Shown: positions 11,021 to 24,784 of the stretch, piece after piece | Layout of the letters: each line of letters begins with the position of its first letter | How positions within the stretch are numbered: the stretch's first letter is position 1 | DNA from: Coriolopsis trogii | Lineage: Eukaryota > Basidiomycota > Agaricomycetes > Polyporales > Polyporaceae | Assembly (NCBI GenBank): GCA_020543525.1 | Contig: JAHYIO010000033.1 | Span: forward strand, 496,001 to 560,000 | Direction of reading: 5' to 3' | DNA: 64,000 nucleotides | The notes under the pieces: model-generated | Databases searched by the model: none | Told to the model about the DNA's origin: nothing | Seen by the model: the letters and a program-made list of their open reading frames with translations, nothing else | Translations under genes and position numbers: made by a program

Positions 11021-14000
11021 GTGAGTCCAGGGGCCCGGTCACTGTACGTACAAATGGGGGAGTACGACTTCATGCCATGCACAACCCCCATGCTGTGCCG
11101 TTTTCTCGGAGTCTGCTCTTCCCCAGACGGCTGCTGGGGAGGTTGGCATGCCGCCACGTTGTCCGCGTCCTTACGTGGGGAGAGGTGGGGAGGGTGTAGT
11201 CATCGTCCGAGCTCTGTTCTGCTCCGTCGCGCTTGGCGTCTTCCTTGCGATCCTCTGCCGTCCTCGCTGAGAAATCGAAGTGACTCTACCGAATCCGGCG
11301 GGTTCGTCTCGCACTTCGAACGCAGCTCTCTTCCTGCCAGTGTTACAGTTAACCTCCGACTTTTCGCGCGGCTGGCTTCCCTGTGCTGTCATGGACCTGT
11401 CCTTCATCGGGCACAGAGGAGACGAACGGAGCTCCGGCGCCACTTTGCTTCAGTTCGGTACGTGAAGCGCGGGGCGCTGCGAGTCTACGATTGGCGGAGG
11501 ACTTGTGCCCCGAGCGAGCCCTCCGCTTCTAGCGCTGACGAGGCCACCATCAGATTCGAAGCTCGACGCGTCCAGCAAACACTGATATATTCCAGCAGCA
11601 GACGACGACGTTCCTTGCGAGAAATATTTGCGATGAACGCTCTGTGTTCCTACTCGATTGGCGACATTCCCCGTTGCCAGTCACGGCAGCCATGGCGAGT
11701 TTCCTGGACGCGCCGGACAGAAACCACCCGAGCGGGCTGCGATCGGGAGCGGGTGCGCATGCACTGCCGTCCGCTCCCCCTTTCCGCCGCCGTGACAAAT
11801 ACTCGGTCCCTGGTTCTCCTGGCAGACAGGCAGGCGGCTATCCGGCTTGCCGGCGAGACTTTCCCGCCGGGCCGGCAGTGCAGTGGTGGCTGGCAGTGTG
11901 TTTCGGAACCGCAGGAGTGGGAAGAGTCGGGACTGGTGGGATCCCGCAACAGATGGGCCGCATCAGTTCGCGCGGGTTCGCAGCCGCCTGTTCAATGTCG
12001 GCCAGGCTGCCATCGATCCGCCTCGGACGATGCGGATGTGCGGTTCTCTCTCTTATCCGATTTTGATGTTGCGTTCGACGAATATGACCATTGAAGGCTC
12101 ACCAGGCTGAGCACGCTCGGGGCTGATTTCTCGACTTGAAGATCGTCTTGGGGGTGCCACACGTGTTCTCTTGTCCGAGGCTTCGTCGCGACAGAGATAG
12201 CCACGGGTGATGGCCCAACGACGGCACCTGCGTACTGCTGCAGGCGACGCAGCGCAAGCAAGCTGAGATACGCACCTCGTATCATGCACGTATGTACAAT
12301 GTACGTCCTGATGTCAGCACCCGCGCCTCGATATCTGACGTTTTCGCCATCCTGACAGGCTGTTACGTTGCCGGCGCCTGGCGGCCCACATCCTACGTGC
12401 GAGCGTCGAGCACCGTTCTCTTTCCTGCAGGGATGCGGGCCTTGTGAGGATCCGAACCTGTCTCACTGTCTTGAACCCTCTCCGTGATTTTAGGCTTTTC
12501 GCACTCGCCCCCAGCGCGGGGCATCCGTCGTGGACCACAGCTTCCATTCCATCGCTCCCCAGTGATGTGGACTGATGATGCGCCTCTCTGTCACCGAACC
12601 AACTTGCCGATCCGTGCTCAGGCAGCGCTCAGGGATTGTCTGGGAGACGTCATCCGGCCGACCAACGACGGCGCGCTCACCGTTCCTCCTCGTCTCTCTC
12701 GTGTTACATGTTGGCGTGCAGACTGCGATGCATCGACGCCCTCTGTGCGCTCGACGCTCAGTCGTGCGTTACCATGTCTCGGGCCCCGTTGTGTTTCCCC
12801 CAACGGTGTCCCGGTCTTTGGATGCACAACGCGCAGAGTTCCGGTGCGCCGCTTCCGTCCCCGTCCTTCCCTGCCTCGATGCTCATCACTCTCAACAGTT
12901 CGAATCGCGAGCTGCGCAGGCGTACAGCTGATTCGAAGCCCTCGAGCTTCCATGATGATCATCCCTCGCGAGTGCGCGCCCGTTCAGTCAGTGTAACTGC
13001 GGTCTGTCGTGATAGAAGACGAAGACTGGAGACGGGAAGACGGAAGACGACAGACGGGCCCACACCGCCTTGCCCTCCTTCCTCGACTCCGGATTCGGTG
13101 AGAACCGCGATACCGACCACGACTTCCCGTGTGAGAATCCGCGCAGGGTTCAAGGGTCTCCGCACCCCACACCATCCCCTGTTCCCGTGCGCCGCGCACG
13201 TGGTGGTTCATGTCCACCGTCAGTGTCACTGTGTCGCTGTCCAGTGTCCACACTCAAGCTCTCCTGCCATTCGTCCGCTCTCGCGGCGCCTCAATAAGCA
13301 GAAGGGCTGAGGTCCTCACACGCTGTGGCAAATTGCAGTCGGTCGGGCAAGCGACCGCCAAAGAGGCGACAGATGTCGGGATGCCGTCAGCCTTCGCGGG
13401 AGTCGTCCTCTACCGTATGCGCGACCCTTGCTATCTCGCCTCTCGACGCCTAGGTTGCATCACACATACGTAGATGCCCGGATCGATGAGCCCAACCCCC
13501 CTGCGAACGAACTCTGCGCACCCCAATTGCAAGCCTTGGCACGTCACCGCTCAACGCCCGACGTCTGCGGGAGCGCGGCGGCAGCCACTCGCACGAATCG
13601 AGGACACAACCTCGTCCCGTCCCGTCCGTCATACTGATACTGTAACGACTCGGCGAGATCACGAGACGGAGGTTACATACTGTCCCACATTCCTGAATCC
13701 TGCCCGCCCATCGAAACCCGCACCGGACGCCGCAGTCGCGGGTACGGGCGCGCATCGCAGAACGCAAACAACCCTGGAGGGAGGAGGGTCAACCCAGGCC
13801 CTGACGACCCCACTTGGATAGCTCCACCCACGGCCGCACTGTCTCCGAGTGTGCGTGGACGTGGATGGGAGGAGCTCGAGCAGGCCCGTTCCTTGATGTC
13901 CGTGTTTTCGTCGCCGCGACACTGACGCAGTGAGGCCATATACGCAAGAGCAAGAGCGATACATGGGCGCCCGTTACTTGCGCCCGCCCGCACGCGATCG

Positions 14001-17000
14001 ACGCCGGAACGTAGACGTGGAGCACGCACGCAACAGAAAATGCTCGCCAATCCCGTATGGACAGAACCAAAAAAAAGAGACATCCGCGACTCGTACGAGC
14101 GGTGTTGGCGGGTTTGGAACTTGCGGGCTGCCTCGTTTCGCGCGCGCGCGTGCGTCGCGCGTCTGGGCCATCCGAGTAAAGGCCGTGCGAGTACCACGAG
14201 AGATGTGCGGTCGACTGCGCGGTTCCTGGCACTGGCACCGGTGGCGGCAGGCCTGCCTTTTGACATATTTATCGTTCCGGTTCGAGAACTCCGCTTGTCC
14301 TTCTGTTCTGAAATAAGATATCAGTACACAGCGTCGGCGTCGTGGATATTCATAGGCCCATTGGATAAATCATAAATGTGAGCGATATTCGCGGTCCAGT
14401 TGGAGGCGCGAGCATCTTCCCCGCTTGTTCTTCGGGTCCACTGTATCTTGTTAACGGTTGCTATTACACCCCTTGCCCTCCTCAAATCGGTAGGTGCGCA
14501 CAACACTGACCTGTGGGTCGAAAGATAATTTCCTAGATGCGCCCACAAATCTGGGTTCATTGACAGAGACTGCACAACCGTGCAACCTCCCGTCAGACAA
14601 CCTCCAGCGTCATCGTCCAACCGTTGATACACACATCTTCGCCAAGGCGATAGATAACCACGAGCGTTTGCTATCGCCGTGCGCATACCGAATCCGATCT
14701 GCCGTCCTGGGCGCGCGCAACGCATGGGCCGAACTCGGAGCCGGTGATCATGCGAATGACTACACACGACCCGCCCGACACCAGTTCCGCTCGCAACAGG
14801 CAGTGCCACGCCAGCTCCAGACCCACCCTGCTCTGTTCTTAGACACACAGAGAGGCGCGACATATCATAGCGCCCAAGCATGTCATTCCTCCAGCCAGAT
14901 CCACATTCACCCTCGGGAGCCGACTCTGCAGTGTGTTGTCTTACGTTCGACTTCGACTCCGTCGGACTCCAGTCACGCTCGCCGGCCTCTGACGCCCCTC
15001 GGCTGACCTGCGCTCTCGGCGGGGAGGAACTGCCAACCACCCACTCACGCAATCCGCCACATACACGTTTGCACACTCCGACCAAAGGCGCGCTCCTATG
15101 CCACAGGGTCAATCAGAGGTCTCGCCAGGCCTGCGGGCCCCTGTAAACCTGAGGCTGCGTCTGAACAAAACATTGACACAAAAAATGTCAGACACGCCAC
15201 CACCACCTCCATGCCGTCCCTGCGACAGTCTCCGGCTGGCACGGAGACGGCGACATGTCTCCTTGTTGGTTCCTGCCACGCTCTGCGCCCCGAGTAAGGT
15301 GCGTCTTGTCCTCCCGTTGCTCTGGGGTCTGTGGGAAATCCCTCCGCTGTGGATCAATACAATTCGGTCGCTTCGCGATACTTATTTCTGATCTTCCTCG
15401 TCTCTGTGCTGAAACGTCATTTTGTTCAATCAGCCGTTTCAACATCCGAATATCCCCCCCCCCCGATCAGGGTCACCTCCCTCTGTGTATTCACGGTCGC
15501 AGCGCGGGGCGCAACCGAGACATTCGATCTGGTACGCGACCTGCGGCCGGGGGAAGGGGGGGGGGTGCCTCGACACACTACGTTACTGGAGCGTAGCGCA
15601 GGCCAGCAGATGACGGTACGACCGCAAATAAAATACTTACATCAATCGCAGGCAGTACCCGGAGCGCAACCTCGAACGCTGATTCGAACCGTACGCGAGC
15701 GAGCGTACTTCTTGGTCGCCGACCGGGCTTCGCGTTTACGCAATCGCAATCAATCGCTGGTGGCCATCGCGTCGCGCGTTTTGCGGTGCTCGCGGACGCG
15801 GCAGCCCTGAGCGAGGGCTTCTAAGCGAGCACACGTGCCACCGAGCGTCCGAGATCAAGACAAATGTCGTCGGCCAAGATGGCGCCTTGCAGTGTCCAAA
15901 ACTTCCGGGCATGTTCTGATGCTGGGCGTTCAGAGAGTGTGTGTCTCCATCTGAGTGGTGGACAAGACGTACGTGAATCACCAAGTCTGGGATCTTGCTC
16001 CACGGCGACAGTCTGTGATCGAAGGTTTCGATAATGCCCATAGCGCACATCACTGCTTGACTCAAGGCGACAACCTGAATGTCTAGGACGATGTCGCCGG
16101 TAGGTTCCAGTATCGCTCTGGTCAATATGTATGGGCATGCTCCTGGTAACCATGGAGCGCCGCTATTCATGTGGAAAACCTGAAGTAAGAGCAGCAAGAT
16201 CAAGGTCGCAGCGGTCGACGGACGTCAAGAAAACGTGTATCGAGAACCGCGGCGTCCTCGTCTTTGGGTCCAAGCAGGACCAGTCGTTCGCCTCGGTATC
16301 GAAGCTTGCGTACGTATTCGGCGCACTCTGCGGGTGGGTCAGCATGCCTACCCTATGCACGGCATCGGGCTTACTCGGGACGCGGAGCTCAGCGCGCATA
16401 TGTCTCGATTCCACAAACGATGGTAACGGGGCCGCCTCGTTGTCGACACGCGATCTGTGTCGGGTGGTCCTCCTTATCCGTTTCCTTTGCTGTACACAAG
16501 TCCGCGGGACGAGACGGTGAACGCTCCGCGGACACAACGGGAAGTACAGTCTCCCCGTAAAAACAGGACAACCTGTGCAAGCGCACTGGCAGTGAGCACA
16601 TGGAAGTGTAGTAGAGACGCCATATCGGTACATGATGAACGATGTCGTGAACAGCTTGCACTCGAGGAGGATGTCGCGTGTCGCGCTCTCGGGTGACGGC
16701 TCTAGGCTCGAGTCTTGTCGCTGCAAGTGACCTCGCGTTCCCGACAACATCAAGCTGTGGATCAGTGTGAGCAGATGACAACCTCCAGCTCGTCGCAGAA
16801 TCGAATTCGAGCACATCCAGAGCGAGAATGAAACCCCCACATCACATTTGGTGCACAACAGAAGACCAGGGCTCATGTCGTCTTGTGTTGGAGACTACGT
16901 CATCGTACTCGGCCATACACAAGTGCACCCGTCCATGACGCGATAAAAACCTACAGTCTGTCAACCTCACATACACGGATCTCTTCCGCTCCAACTCAGT

Positions 17001-19702
17001 AGACAGCTTAGCAAAAACAGCAAGGGTCGAGTTAGCCGCCTCGGTCAGGTTAGGGGTTATCAGCACATACCCAATGACATCTTCAGACTTCTGCCCGATG
17101 ATGGCTTCCGAATCTCCGCAGTCTCAGCGACTCGGATCCCACATACCAATAGAAGGTCTCTGCGTGGAAGAAGCGAGAGCTAGCTGAGATAGATATCATC
17201 GTCATCGGAAGACTGAGGACCGAACATGCATTCAGCATGCAGCAATAGACGCTCAGAGATGCCGTATCTGAGCATCCCCGCCATACCGTTCTCTCGACTC
17301 TTACGGCTGCACAGGCACAGTGGGTGCTGGTGGGTCCGAAATGTCCGGAAGCAGCGGCCAGAGCAGCCAAAACACCACCGTTTGGCGATGAGTTGGTTCA
17401 GAGAGCGATGCCCGCTATGTAGTCAGATGGGTGAGGGTCGACAAGCGACCGCCGGAGCGTCTCAGGCTGGTCAGGGCGCGCTACATGTCAACGAAGCCTC
17501 GTCGGAGTCGATTCTGCGCGTTGACACATCCTGATGCGGGGTGAGCTGCGGCGTCGCGCGCGCGTCCTGCAGAGCGCGCGAGGAGAGTACGCATGACCGG
17601 CCGTGTGTCGCGATGGTGTTGGCTCCGTGCGGGAGAAGGCATCGAGGGTCGTCCGCAACTATCTGCGAGAGCAGTTGCCGCGCGCTTCCACGTGTTGGGG
17701 TACGATGGCGGAAGAGCATGCACACGTAATGTGACGGAGAAAAGGCTGGCGGGTGGAGTTGCAGATGGGCGAGTCTTGGGACGGTGGAAACGGTTCAAGT
17801 GTCGCTGTCCCTGTCAGCGACGAGTGCGCGCTAGAAGCTCGAACCGGGGCTTCGTTCAATGACATCGCAGACAACATATGTGCGACATCAACTTCACCTC
17901 ATGCAGCACGCGGAGGCAATCCTGTCCATAGATTGATTTGACATTCACCGTTGAGCGAAGCATGGGGAGATGACGAACCTCGTGATCACAACTCGCAGCG
18001 AGGGTCGGTACGTGCTTTGATGCTGGAAGAGTGTACCAGGTTCAGGTGTCTCATTACCGTTCGACGATGAGCTAGGTCGACAGGGCTTCCGTGGCCTCTT
18101 GCGAGCTACTCAGCAGATTCCATACACATTGCATACATCTGCGTGTTTCATACATGCAAGTGGCACTTTCGTCGACAGACGCCATGCGTGTGAGGCCTGT
18201 CTTTGGGGTTAGAATTATGAGCGCAGGACGACGGGAAAGCCTACTGCGACGTACCAAATGGAATAATGTCAATACGAGAGACATCTTGCAAATATCATGG
18301 GATTCATGGACCAAAAATCGGACGTGCGTCGAAAATGTCAGGCCACCGTGGGCGGCCGATGATCACTCAATGCGTTGGGCGTGTGGCGGGGAGAGCCAGT
18401 GCGGAGATGATCTGCCACACAACGCCCTGATGAGCATGAAAAAGAATGGACGGACGACCCTGATACGTGCCGTCGTTCGCGTCCGCATATTCTCCTGCCA
18501 TGGCCCTAGGAAGTATAATGATTTTGCCATATGTCCCGATGGATGTTATACGGGACATCGGTTAAAATACGTCGATCGCGGGCGTGCTAGGCAAAAAGTC
18601 ATCCTTTGTGTGTGGTGTGCGGTGTTGGGCTTCTGAGGCACATTATGTGGCGTTCGGCGAGCCGAGTTCACGTCCCGAACTCTACACAACAGAAGGGTAG
18701 ATGCCACCGAACGAGTCGGCTGTGATCAAATCAATGGAAGCCTATAGCCTCTGCATACAGTAGCATGAGTTCTCACCAGCGGAGATGCATGCCAACGATG
18801 CATGGAAGAGCCGAGAAAACGCATGGGTGCTTCAATTGTGGGGCTAAGGATTCGGGCCTCGGCATCGGGGTTCAATTGAGAAGACAACACAGTATCTTCG
18901 GTCCTCTGACGACGGTATACTTCTACGCCAATCCAGGGTATGAGTCAACGAAGGGGGGCACTTCGATCAACTCGACTCGCCTTGTGCATGTCGAGCGCTC
19001 AAGTTGACCAGAACGAGTTATGAGGAGACGGTGGACATGACTCATGAGAACATACGGAGGCGCGATTTGGGTATTGGATGCGACAGAAGAGCAGGATGAA
19101 CGCAATGAGTACGTCCCAATATTGGCTGGTACAAGGCCTGACGCCACCGGGACGCCTGCGCGGCGGCCGCTGTCAGACTGACCGCCTGCGCAGACAGCGT
19201 GAGCGTCACAACGGGTGAGGTGTAAACGCTTGCATCGGCATAACCACGCTGCTTGTACGGCGTAAAGCTGGAAGAGGCTGGAAGGCACCTAATCGGACAG
19301 CGAAGTTCGAGGTAGAAGCGTCGAGATGGGCCCTGGAATAGCCGATGTTTCGTTGTTTCCTGCTATGGGCGGCCGTGGGAGGTGTGGGGGGGATCGACGG
19401 TCATGTGAGAGTAACGAGAAGTCGGACATTCATCCGTCGGAATGTCGTCCGCTACGTAGTCAATGCCGTCAGTTACACTGTGAACGAAGACGAGAGCCTG
19501 ATACGCACCGACGAAGACCTACGAGTGCAGCACCCAACTGTCACATCCCCCGATTCGTTCGTAGCTATGACCGTATGGGTTTTGGCATTTCGGACACGAT
19601 TTATGCATGAGAAAAGATGCAGACAGCCACGCATCCGCTTCATGCCACAGCCGGACGGTTGGCAGGAGTATACGGAACATTGGTCATGAATTCCGGTACG
19701 TA
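11021..19702. other. Long stretch without a supported gene
   Basis: GC-rich to about 15 kb, then mixed. Many long but mutually overlapping frames occur on both strands, as expected in GC-rich DNA, and none carries a recognisable domain. A weakly coding-like frame around 11.62-12.0 kb (RNICDERSVFLLDW and a following Pro/Gly/Arg-rich part) might be another exon of the unresolved gene upstream. The C11/G10 homopolymer pair lies here. Confidence 0.45.
15454..15565. repeat. C11 and G10 homopolymers about 90 bp apart
   Basis: A run of 11 C at 15454-15464 and a run of 10 G at 15556-15565 are complementary and could pair or form G-quadruplex/i-motif structures. No gene is recognised here. Confidence 0.7.
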
Positions 19703-20135
19703 CAGTCGAAACCCTCTTATCCCATACCTCCGATAACCCATAACCTCTAATATCCCATAGATTTTGCCGGGTCCCGAGTTGGTTCTATGGGGCAAATCCC
19801 ATAACCTCCCATAACCCTTAACCCATAGCCTTTGCCGGCCAAAAACCCATAGGTTTTATCATTTTGTATCCGGAAAGTGTGCCTTGAGCTAGGTTTATGG
19901 GGCTCAAAATCTTCGTCTGCTTACAGTTTACAGGTATACAACGCTGTTCTAGGTGATTGGAAGCAAGACTGAACGTTGAGAATTCGTGGACCCTGGTGTT
20001 ATCGGGCGCTTGAGTCATGATAACAGGTTATAGGATCGAGCGCTCGACGAGCGCCTCCTCTCGTAGCCCATAACCTCCGAAAACCCATAGTTTTGGGCTT
20101 CTCCCGAGAGGTATGGGATAAGAGGGTTTCGACTG
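19703..20135. mobile_element. Non-autonomous Tc1/mariner (pogo/Fot1-like) element
   Basis: The ends 19703-19730 and 20108-20135 are perfect 28-bp inverted repeats beginning CAGTCGAAACCC. A TA dinucleotide flanks each end (19701-19702 and 20136-20137), as expected from target-site duplication by Tc1/mariner transposases. Inside, the motif CCCATAACCT and close variants recur near both ends, like subterminal transposase sites. There is no transposase reading frame, so it is a MITE that would need a transposase from elsewhere. The perfect repeats suggest recent movement. Confidence 0.9.
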
Positions 20136-21531
20136 TATATGATCCCTATGTTGATTCAAAAGAGACAGAGGAAGGATGGGCCGAGATGCCGCACAGTCAG
20201 AAGTGATTTCGTACCACGTGTGACCATTCTAAGAGAGACGAAGGGACGGGTATGTAGAATGGCTCGCCGACAGGCAACCTCTTGGCCGACGAGTGATAAC
20301 CCATGATGCTGGCGTGGGTCGTGCCTGCAGCCTGCCGCCAAGTCCAGGTGACGGCACCGATAGAGTTTCGCAGGGGCTCCGCAACATCTGTCGTTTATCG
20401 GAGACTCGGTAGCGGGGCGGCCGTTCTCTGTTCCTGAACAAGGGCGCAGTCAGAAGAGACAGTCGTATCGGTGCCTTATGGACTCACGATAAAGTTTTCG
20501 CCACCATTGTGAGTGGCATGCTCAGTGATACCACAAACAACTTCGAACTGATGTCCAGTTCTAGGGACATAAGCTGAGATTGCATGTCTGCTCTGAACTG
20601 CAACCACAACGATGAAGTACGATCTGTTAGGATCACGATCGAGGGAACTGTCGCTACCATTCGCCGACGTGCGATAGCGGTCGTCAGGTTCGGAAGAGGC
20701 AAGAGTGTTCGGACATATGGATGAACTAGCCTGAACTGGAAAGTCGTCGCCAGGTTGAAATGGAAAAATTTCCCGGGCCAGCAGGGACCAGCTCGAGCGA
20801 AGCAGCTGCAGCCAACCGCCGTCTATAGGTACAGGCACGGCCCTGTCAAAACACATGAGCCTCATGACCAGCGAACGGCTGAACGCTGGGTGTTGTGCTA
20901 TGCGCTCGTACTTGCCTGCAGTGTGTCATGCACTTGTGACTTCGTCAGATGCGAGGGTTGCATCCTCCCGACAAGAGAACACCACCGCTCATAATGCACT
21001 GGGAATGCGATGGAGTGCCCCAAAACCTTCATGACGCTCTTGGAAGCAGACAACCATGACGCATGGAATACCGAATTGTTTGTCACACACCGTGCATGTC
21101 TGTAGATCATACGTTGGGCCGTGCTCGACCGCGTGCAATGACCTTGACTTCTCCATGCTACAGGTAGGTTTTGTACTCCTCCCAGGCCTTCCGATATCGA
21201 AGTCGTGGTGTGCTCCGCGCAAGCGTAAAAACGGCCGTAAAGCATGCATCAGATGAATGTGAAGGTTCAGAATTGAGTCCGAGTGCAGTAGCCTCGGTCA
21301 TGAAGATCGTGCGTGGACGATGAAAGAAAGCAGTGGTCGCTCGCCACGGCGGGATGGGCGGGCGTGACGGTTGGAACGGGCACGTGATTGCTGTCACAGT
21401 TCGGCAGGTCCCCCATATCGGGCGGATTCGCAACAGTAGACGGCCTTCGTTCAACGTTGTAACTTGTGAACCACCAACATTCCTTAGACTCTCTTTCTCA
21501 TTTCCTATTCTACCCCCTTTACCTCTCAGCA
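20136..21531. other. Intergenic, no gene recognised
   Basis: Sequence between the MITE and the RING gene. Only short frames without recognisable motifs. The last 50 bp before the RING-gene start are C/T-rich. Confidence 0.5.
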
Positions 21532-23023
21532 ATGGTATCTACACGTTCAGCAACCCGACCAGCGACCAGGTCACGAACGGCCAAGCAGCATCCGATCGAC
21601 CTCGGAAGCGTGCCCAAGAAGAGAAGAGCCACTGCAGGAAGGAGCAAAAGTACGCTGCATGTGTCTGAGGGGATAGACGGACGGTGACTCAGGAGACTTG
21701 AACAGTGGTCAAACAAGCTGTGAAGCCATCGGCATCATCTGCACGCGTGCAGACCCTTCTTCAGACGACTTTGACCTCTCGTGCCACCCGGGCTTCCATA
21801 GCAAGGGGCTCAAAGAGTGAACAGGTATCGAATCCAGCCTCTTCTTCATCCTCCTCCTCCTCCGAGGTCGATCTTCCCTTGAACCTTCGTCGCTCTTCTC
21901 GTCGTACATCCATCGCGACACCAACGAAGACTCTGTCCAAGAAAAGGAAGGCCGATGAGTCTCCCAGCGACATAGGCTTGACGAGGGCCTCTAAGAGAAC
22001 GCGTATGCACAGTTCTATGGAGGCCGCGGAGGCACTTCACGTGGTCGAGGAGGAGGCTGAGCGTGTTGAAAGCTCACAAACACGTGTGGAGCGTCTGAAA
22101 CGCGACCTCGACGAGAAAAAGAGGCAGTTTCAAGCCATGGAAGCTAGTTATGCGAAGCTGGATGACAAGGTCAAAGCGTTGACGGCTGAGCGAGACAACT
22201 ATGCCAAGATGGTTGAAGAGTGCGATGCCAAGCTTGCCGAAACGTACGCCATTGCTGCTACTCCGGGACCCAACCTGCAATGGGTCCTGGGGCATCTCGA
22301 GGACCAATATTCATGTTCGCTGTACGTCTAATTACTCTCGTGCATATCATTGCGCCGCTAAACATTGCTACCGCCCTTCAGATGCTTTGAAATCAGGTAC
22401 GTTACTTGTCTTGTATATGTTGCGATGTCTCACTTCCCATCAATAGGGCGAACCCATACTGCTTGAGCAATGGAGGCTGTGGGCATACGTTCTGTGCCAT
22501 GTGTATCCTCAAATGGGCCTTCGCGCCCCTCCATTACTATTGCGGGGGTTGGCACAACGCGCTTGAGTGTCCACTATGTCGTGCGAAGTTGTTGATTCGT
22601 CTGGAAGCCCCACCTCGAAGCGATTTCACTTTCCCCTTCGTCCCCGCTCGTCTCGCGGATTCGAGCATCAAGTCTTTTCTGCAGATCCTCAAGGACGCCG
22701 CCGATGCCAACGTGGACCATGACGGTCAACCTAGTGCATGTGCTGGAGGCGATGGAGATGCGCGTTGGTGTGGTATCATTGACGAGAAGGTCATGGAGTG
22801 GGGTACGGGCAAGAATGCGCGACTCGAGTGGGAAACTCGCGACAGGTGAGCCTTCTCTTCTATATGCGGCCACTACAACTGACTGTATGTTCTCGATTCA
22901 TCGCCTCGAAACCTTGCCCTCCACAGGATGGGCAGGACGGAAATGTCTGCATTCTTGCGGGAATGGCCCAATCTCGGTGCAGACGACTTGCGCGCCATCA
23001 AAAATCGCCTCCGGACAATCTAG
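21532..23023 (+). CDS. Coiled-coil RING-finger protein (probable E3 ubiquitin ligase)
   Basis: Five exons, 21532..21649, 21706..22321, 22382..22396, 22447..22845 and 22927..23023, giving 414 aa. The N-terminus is basic, Ser/Thr-rich and carries PKKRR- and KKRK-type putative nuclear signals. About residues 145-220 form a charged heptad-rich coiled coil. The RING uses C243/C246, C261/H263, C266/C269 and C291/C294, with the C-G-H-T-F-C core typical of a common agaricomycete RING family. A 15-nt exon encodes the second zinc-binding cysteine, so skipping it would destroy the domain. The C-terminus after the RING has no recognised domain. Ubiquitin ligase activity is inferred from the RING; the substrate is unknown. 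Confidence 0.85.
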
Positions 23024-24784
23024 GGATGGAGTTCCTCTGGATCTGCGCCTGGTCGCCCAGGTCTCACCTGATCTGCGCTCAAACCTTACCCTTGCATCGT
23101 TGCTGTCTCCCTCGCCCAGGACTCTATGAGCCGGCACTGTACGTGTGATCAATTTGCGCTTGGGACTTTCTGTAGCCCTGTATATCTCGCATCCGACGTC
23201 GTAAACCCGAAAACCTCAGCCAGCTTCTTCAATTGTCTCTTTGATGTATCATAGTGTTCTTCTCTCTCGCCTTTGTTTCGTCCGTCCAAGATGCCTCGCT
23301 CCCTCAGTCTCGCACTTCCCCCTCACTGTACATCTGTCACTTGTACGCAATCACCACCTCGCGTTTTGTTCTGACCTGGCATATCCCGGCCATACATACG
23401 AACAGACACGTACTCGCTCCTTCACCGTCATTGACATCGATCTTCCATTCAGACCCGGTTCTTTGTGTATTACATCCGTTCCCCGCCCTCTAGCCGTACA
23501 TTCCAGGTCTGGATTCGCCACTCATCGCCCAACTCTATTCATCCTGGCGAAAAGTTCCGACCTATTCAATCCTCGGCAGCTGTTCTGTACGAAGCGTCTG
23601 CATGACCTTCCTACCCCACTTCGCAAGTAATACTTGTGCCCTTGTTCAGCATGTGGGTCCCGAGCGCGATTGCTCCAGCTCCAGCTGTCGACTATTCGTT
23701 GACTGACTTGTCAGTTCCGTTGTCTCGCCAGTTCGGTGAGCAGTCTTGGGATAGACAAAAGTGACAGGAGGATTATCCTGCCGACAACCCATTCCATATA
23801 CATTACCAGACCGGTCGCACGTCTAGGCGGCGCCGGCCACTGGCCACGACCACTGGCCACAACCACAACCTTTGACGTACAGAGTAGTGTGCTTCGCTCC
23901 GTCTCGCCATATACATTGCACGTCACCGTCGTCAGCTCGGCGCCCCGGCATAGCCTAGAGATAGCACATCCCGGCATAAACGGTTTGTGAGGCTGCAGGC
24001 TGGCATGCTGGGGATGCAAGGTCCATAGAGATTTCGATTCTGTGACCATGTCGTTCCCCAAGCTCAAATCGGCGATGCACGAATAACGCGTGTCTTCGCC
24101 TCCGGATCGCTGTCGCCGCCTTCCAAGCGGTGAAGCGGTCGCCCTAGCACGGCATCGGGCTTGGGCTCGGGCTCTCGGGTGAGTGCTCAGCGTGTCATAT
24201 GCATGCAAAGGATCTGAATCACGAACACGTTCTCCAGCATCACACACCGGTACGTCCGGACGCCGCACGCTAGGCCTCTCTGCTCTTCTTCGAACAAGTA
24301 TGCGCTCGCACCGACGACCCGAGCTCGAGCCGATCATCTCTTCAAGAAGTCGCTCCCTGCGTGATTGTGAACTCTTCGGGACCATCTCTGCAGCGCAACA
24401 TCCTGCAGGGTCCGAGCGTTCCAAAGAAGTGCAGCTCGTGCGGTGCGCCTTGGCCTTATCTAGTCCTCGACGTTCTACCGCTCGACCCAGGCACGATGTC
24501 CCGTCCACGTACTGAACTGGCGGTACTTGACCATTACTGCACCCCTGCGGCTGTAGCAAGCATGGTTCGAATGAACAAAGTTGATCATCTGTCATTCCGT
24601 GGTGGCACCGTGCCGATTGAACCCTGGAGAACGTCACGAGGTCTTCCGGCGGATTGCACATGGGTAATATGAGGTACAGAGGGACCAATATAAAGGATAC
24701 TGCAAGCCAGACAAAGCACAGTCGAGGCAGGACGGCTCGGGATCGCGTGCATCAGGCCGGGCATAACTGCCTAGAATAGCACGC
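23024..24784. other. Intergenic between RING gene and arp8
   Basis: The two genes converge here. A long minus-strand frame spans 23711-24688 but has no domain, no start context and atypical composition, so I do not call it. Confidence 0.5.

Noticed and set aside
10976..12094. Long plus-strand frame of 372 codons
   Set aside because: Only its first 15 codons belong to a credible exon (ends at the GTGAGT at 11021). The rest is Arg/Ser-rich, overlaps long frames on the other strand and has no motif.
19818..20018. Minus-strand frame inside the MITE as a transposase remnant
   Set aside because: 66 codons with no DDE or helix-turn-helix motif.
23711..24688. Minus-strand frame of 325 codons between the RING gene and arp8
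   Set aside because: No domain, Arg/Ser/Cys-rich composition typical of an antisense or chance frame, and no fitting splice sites.
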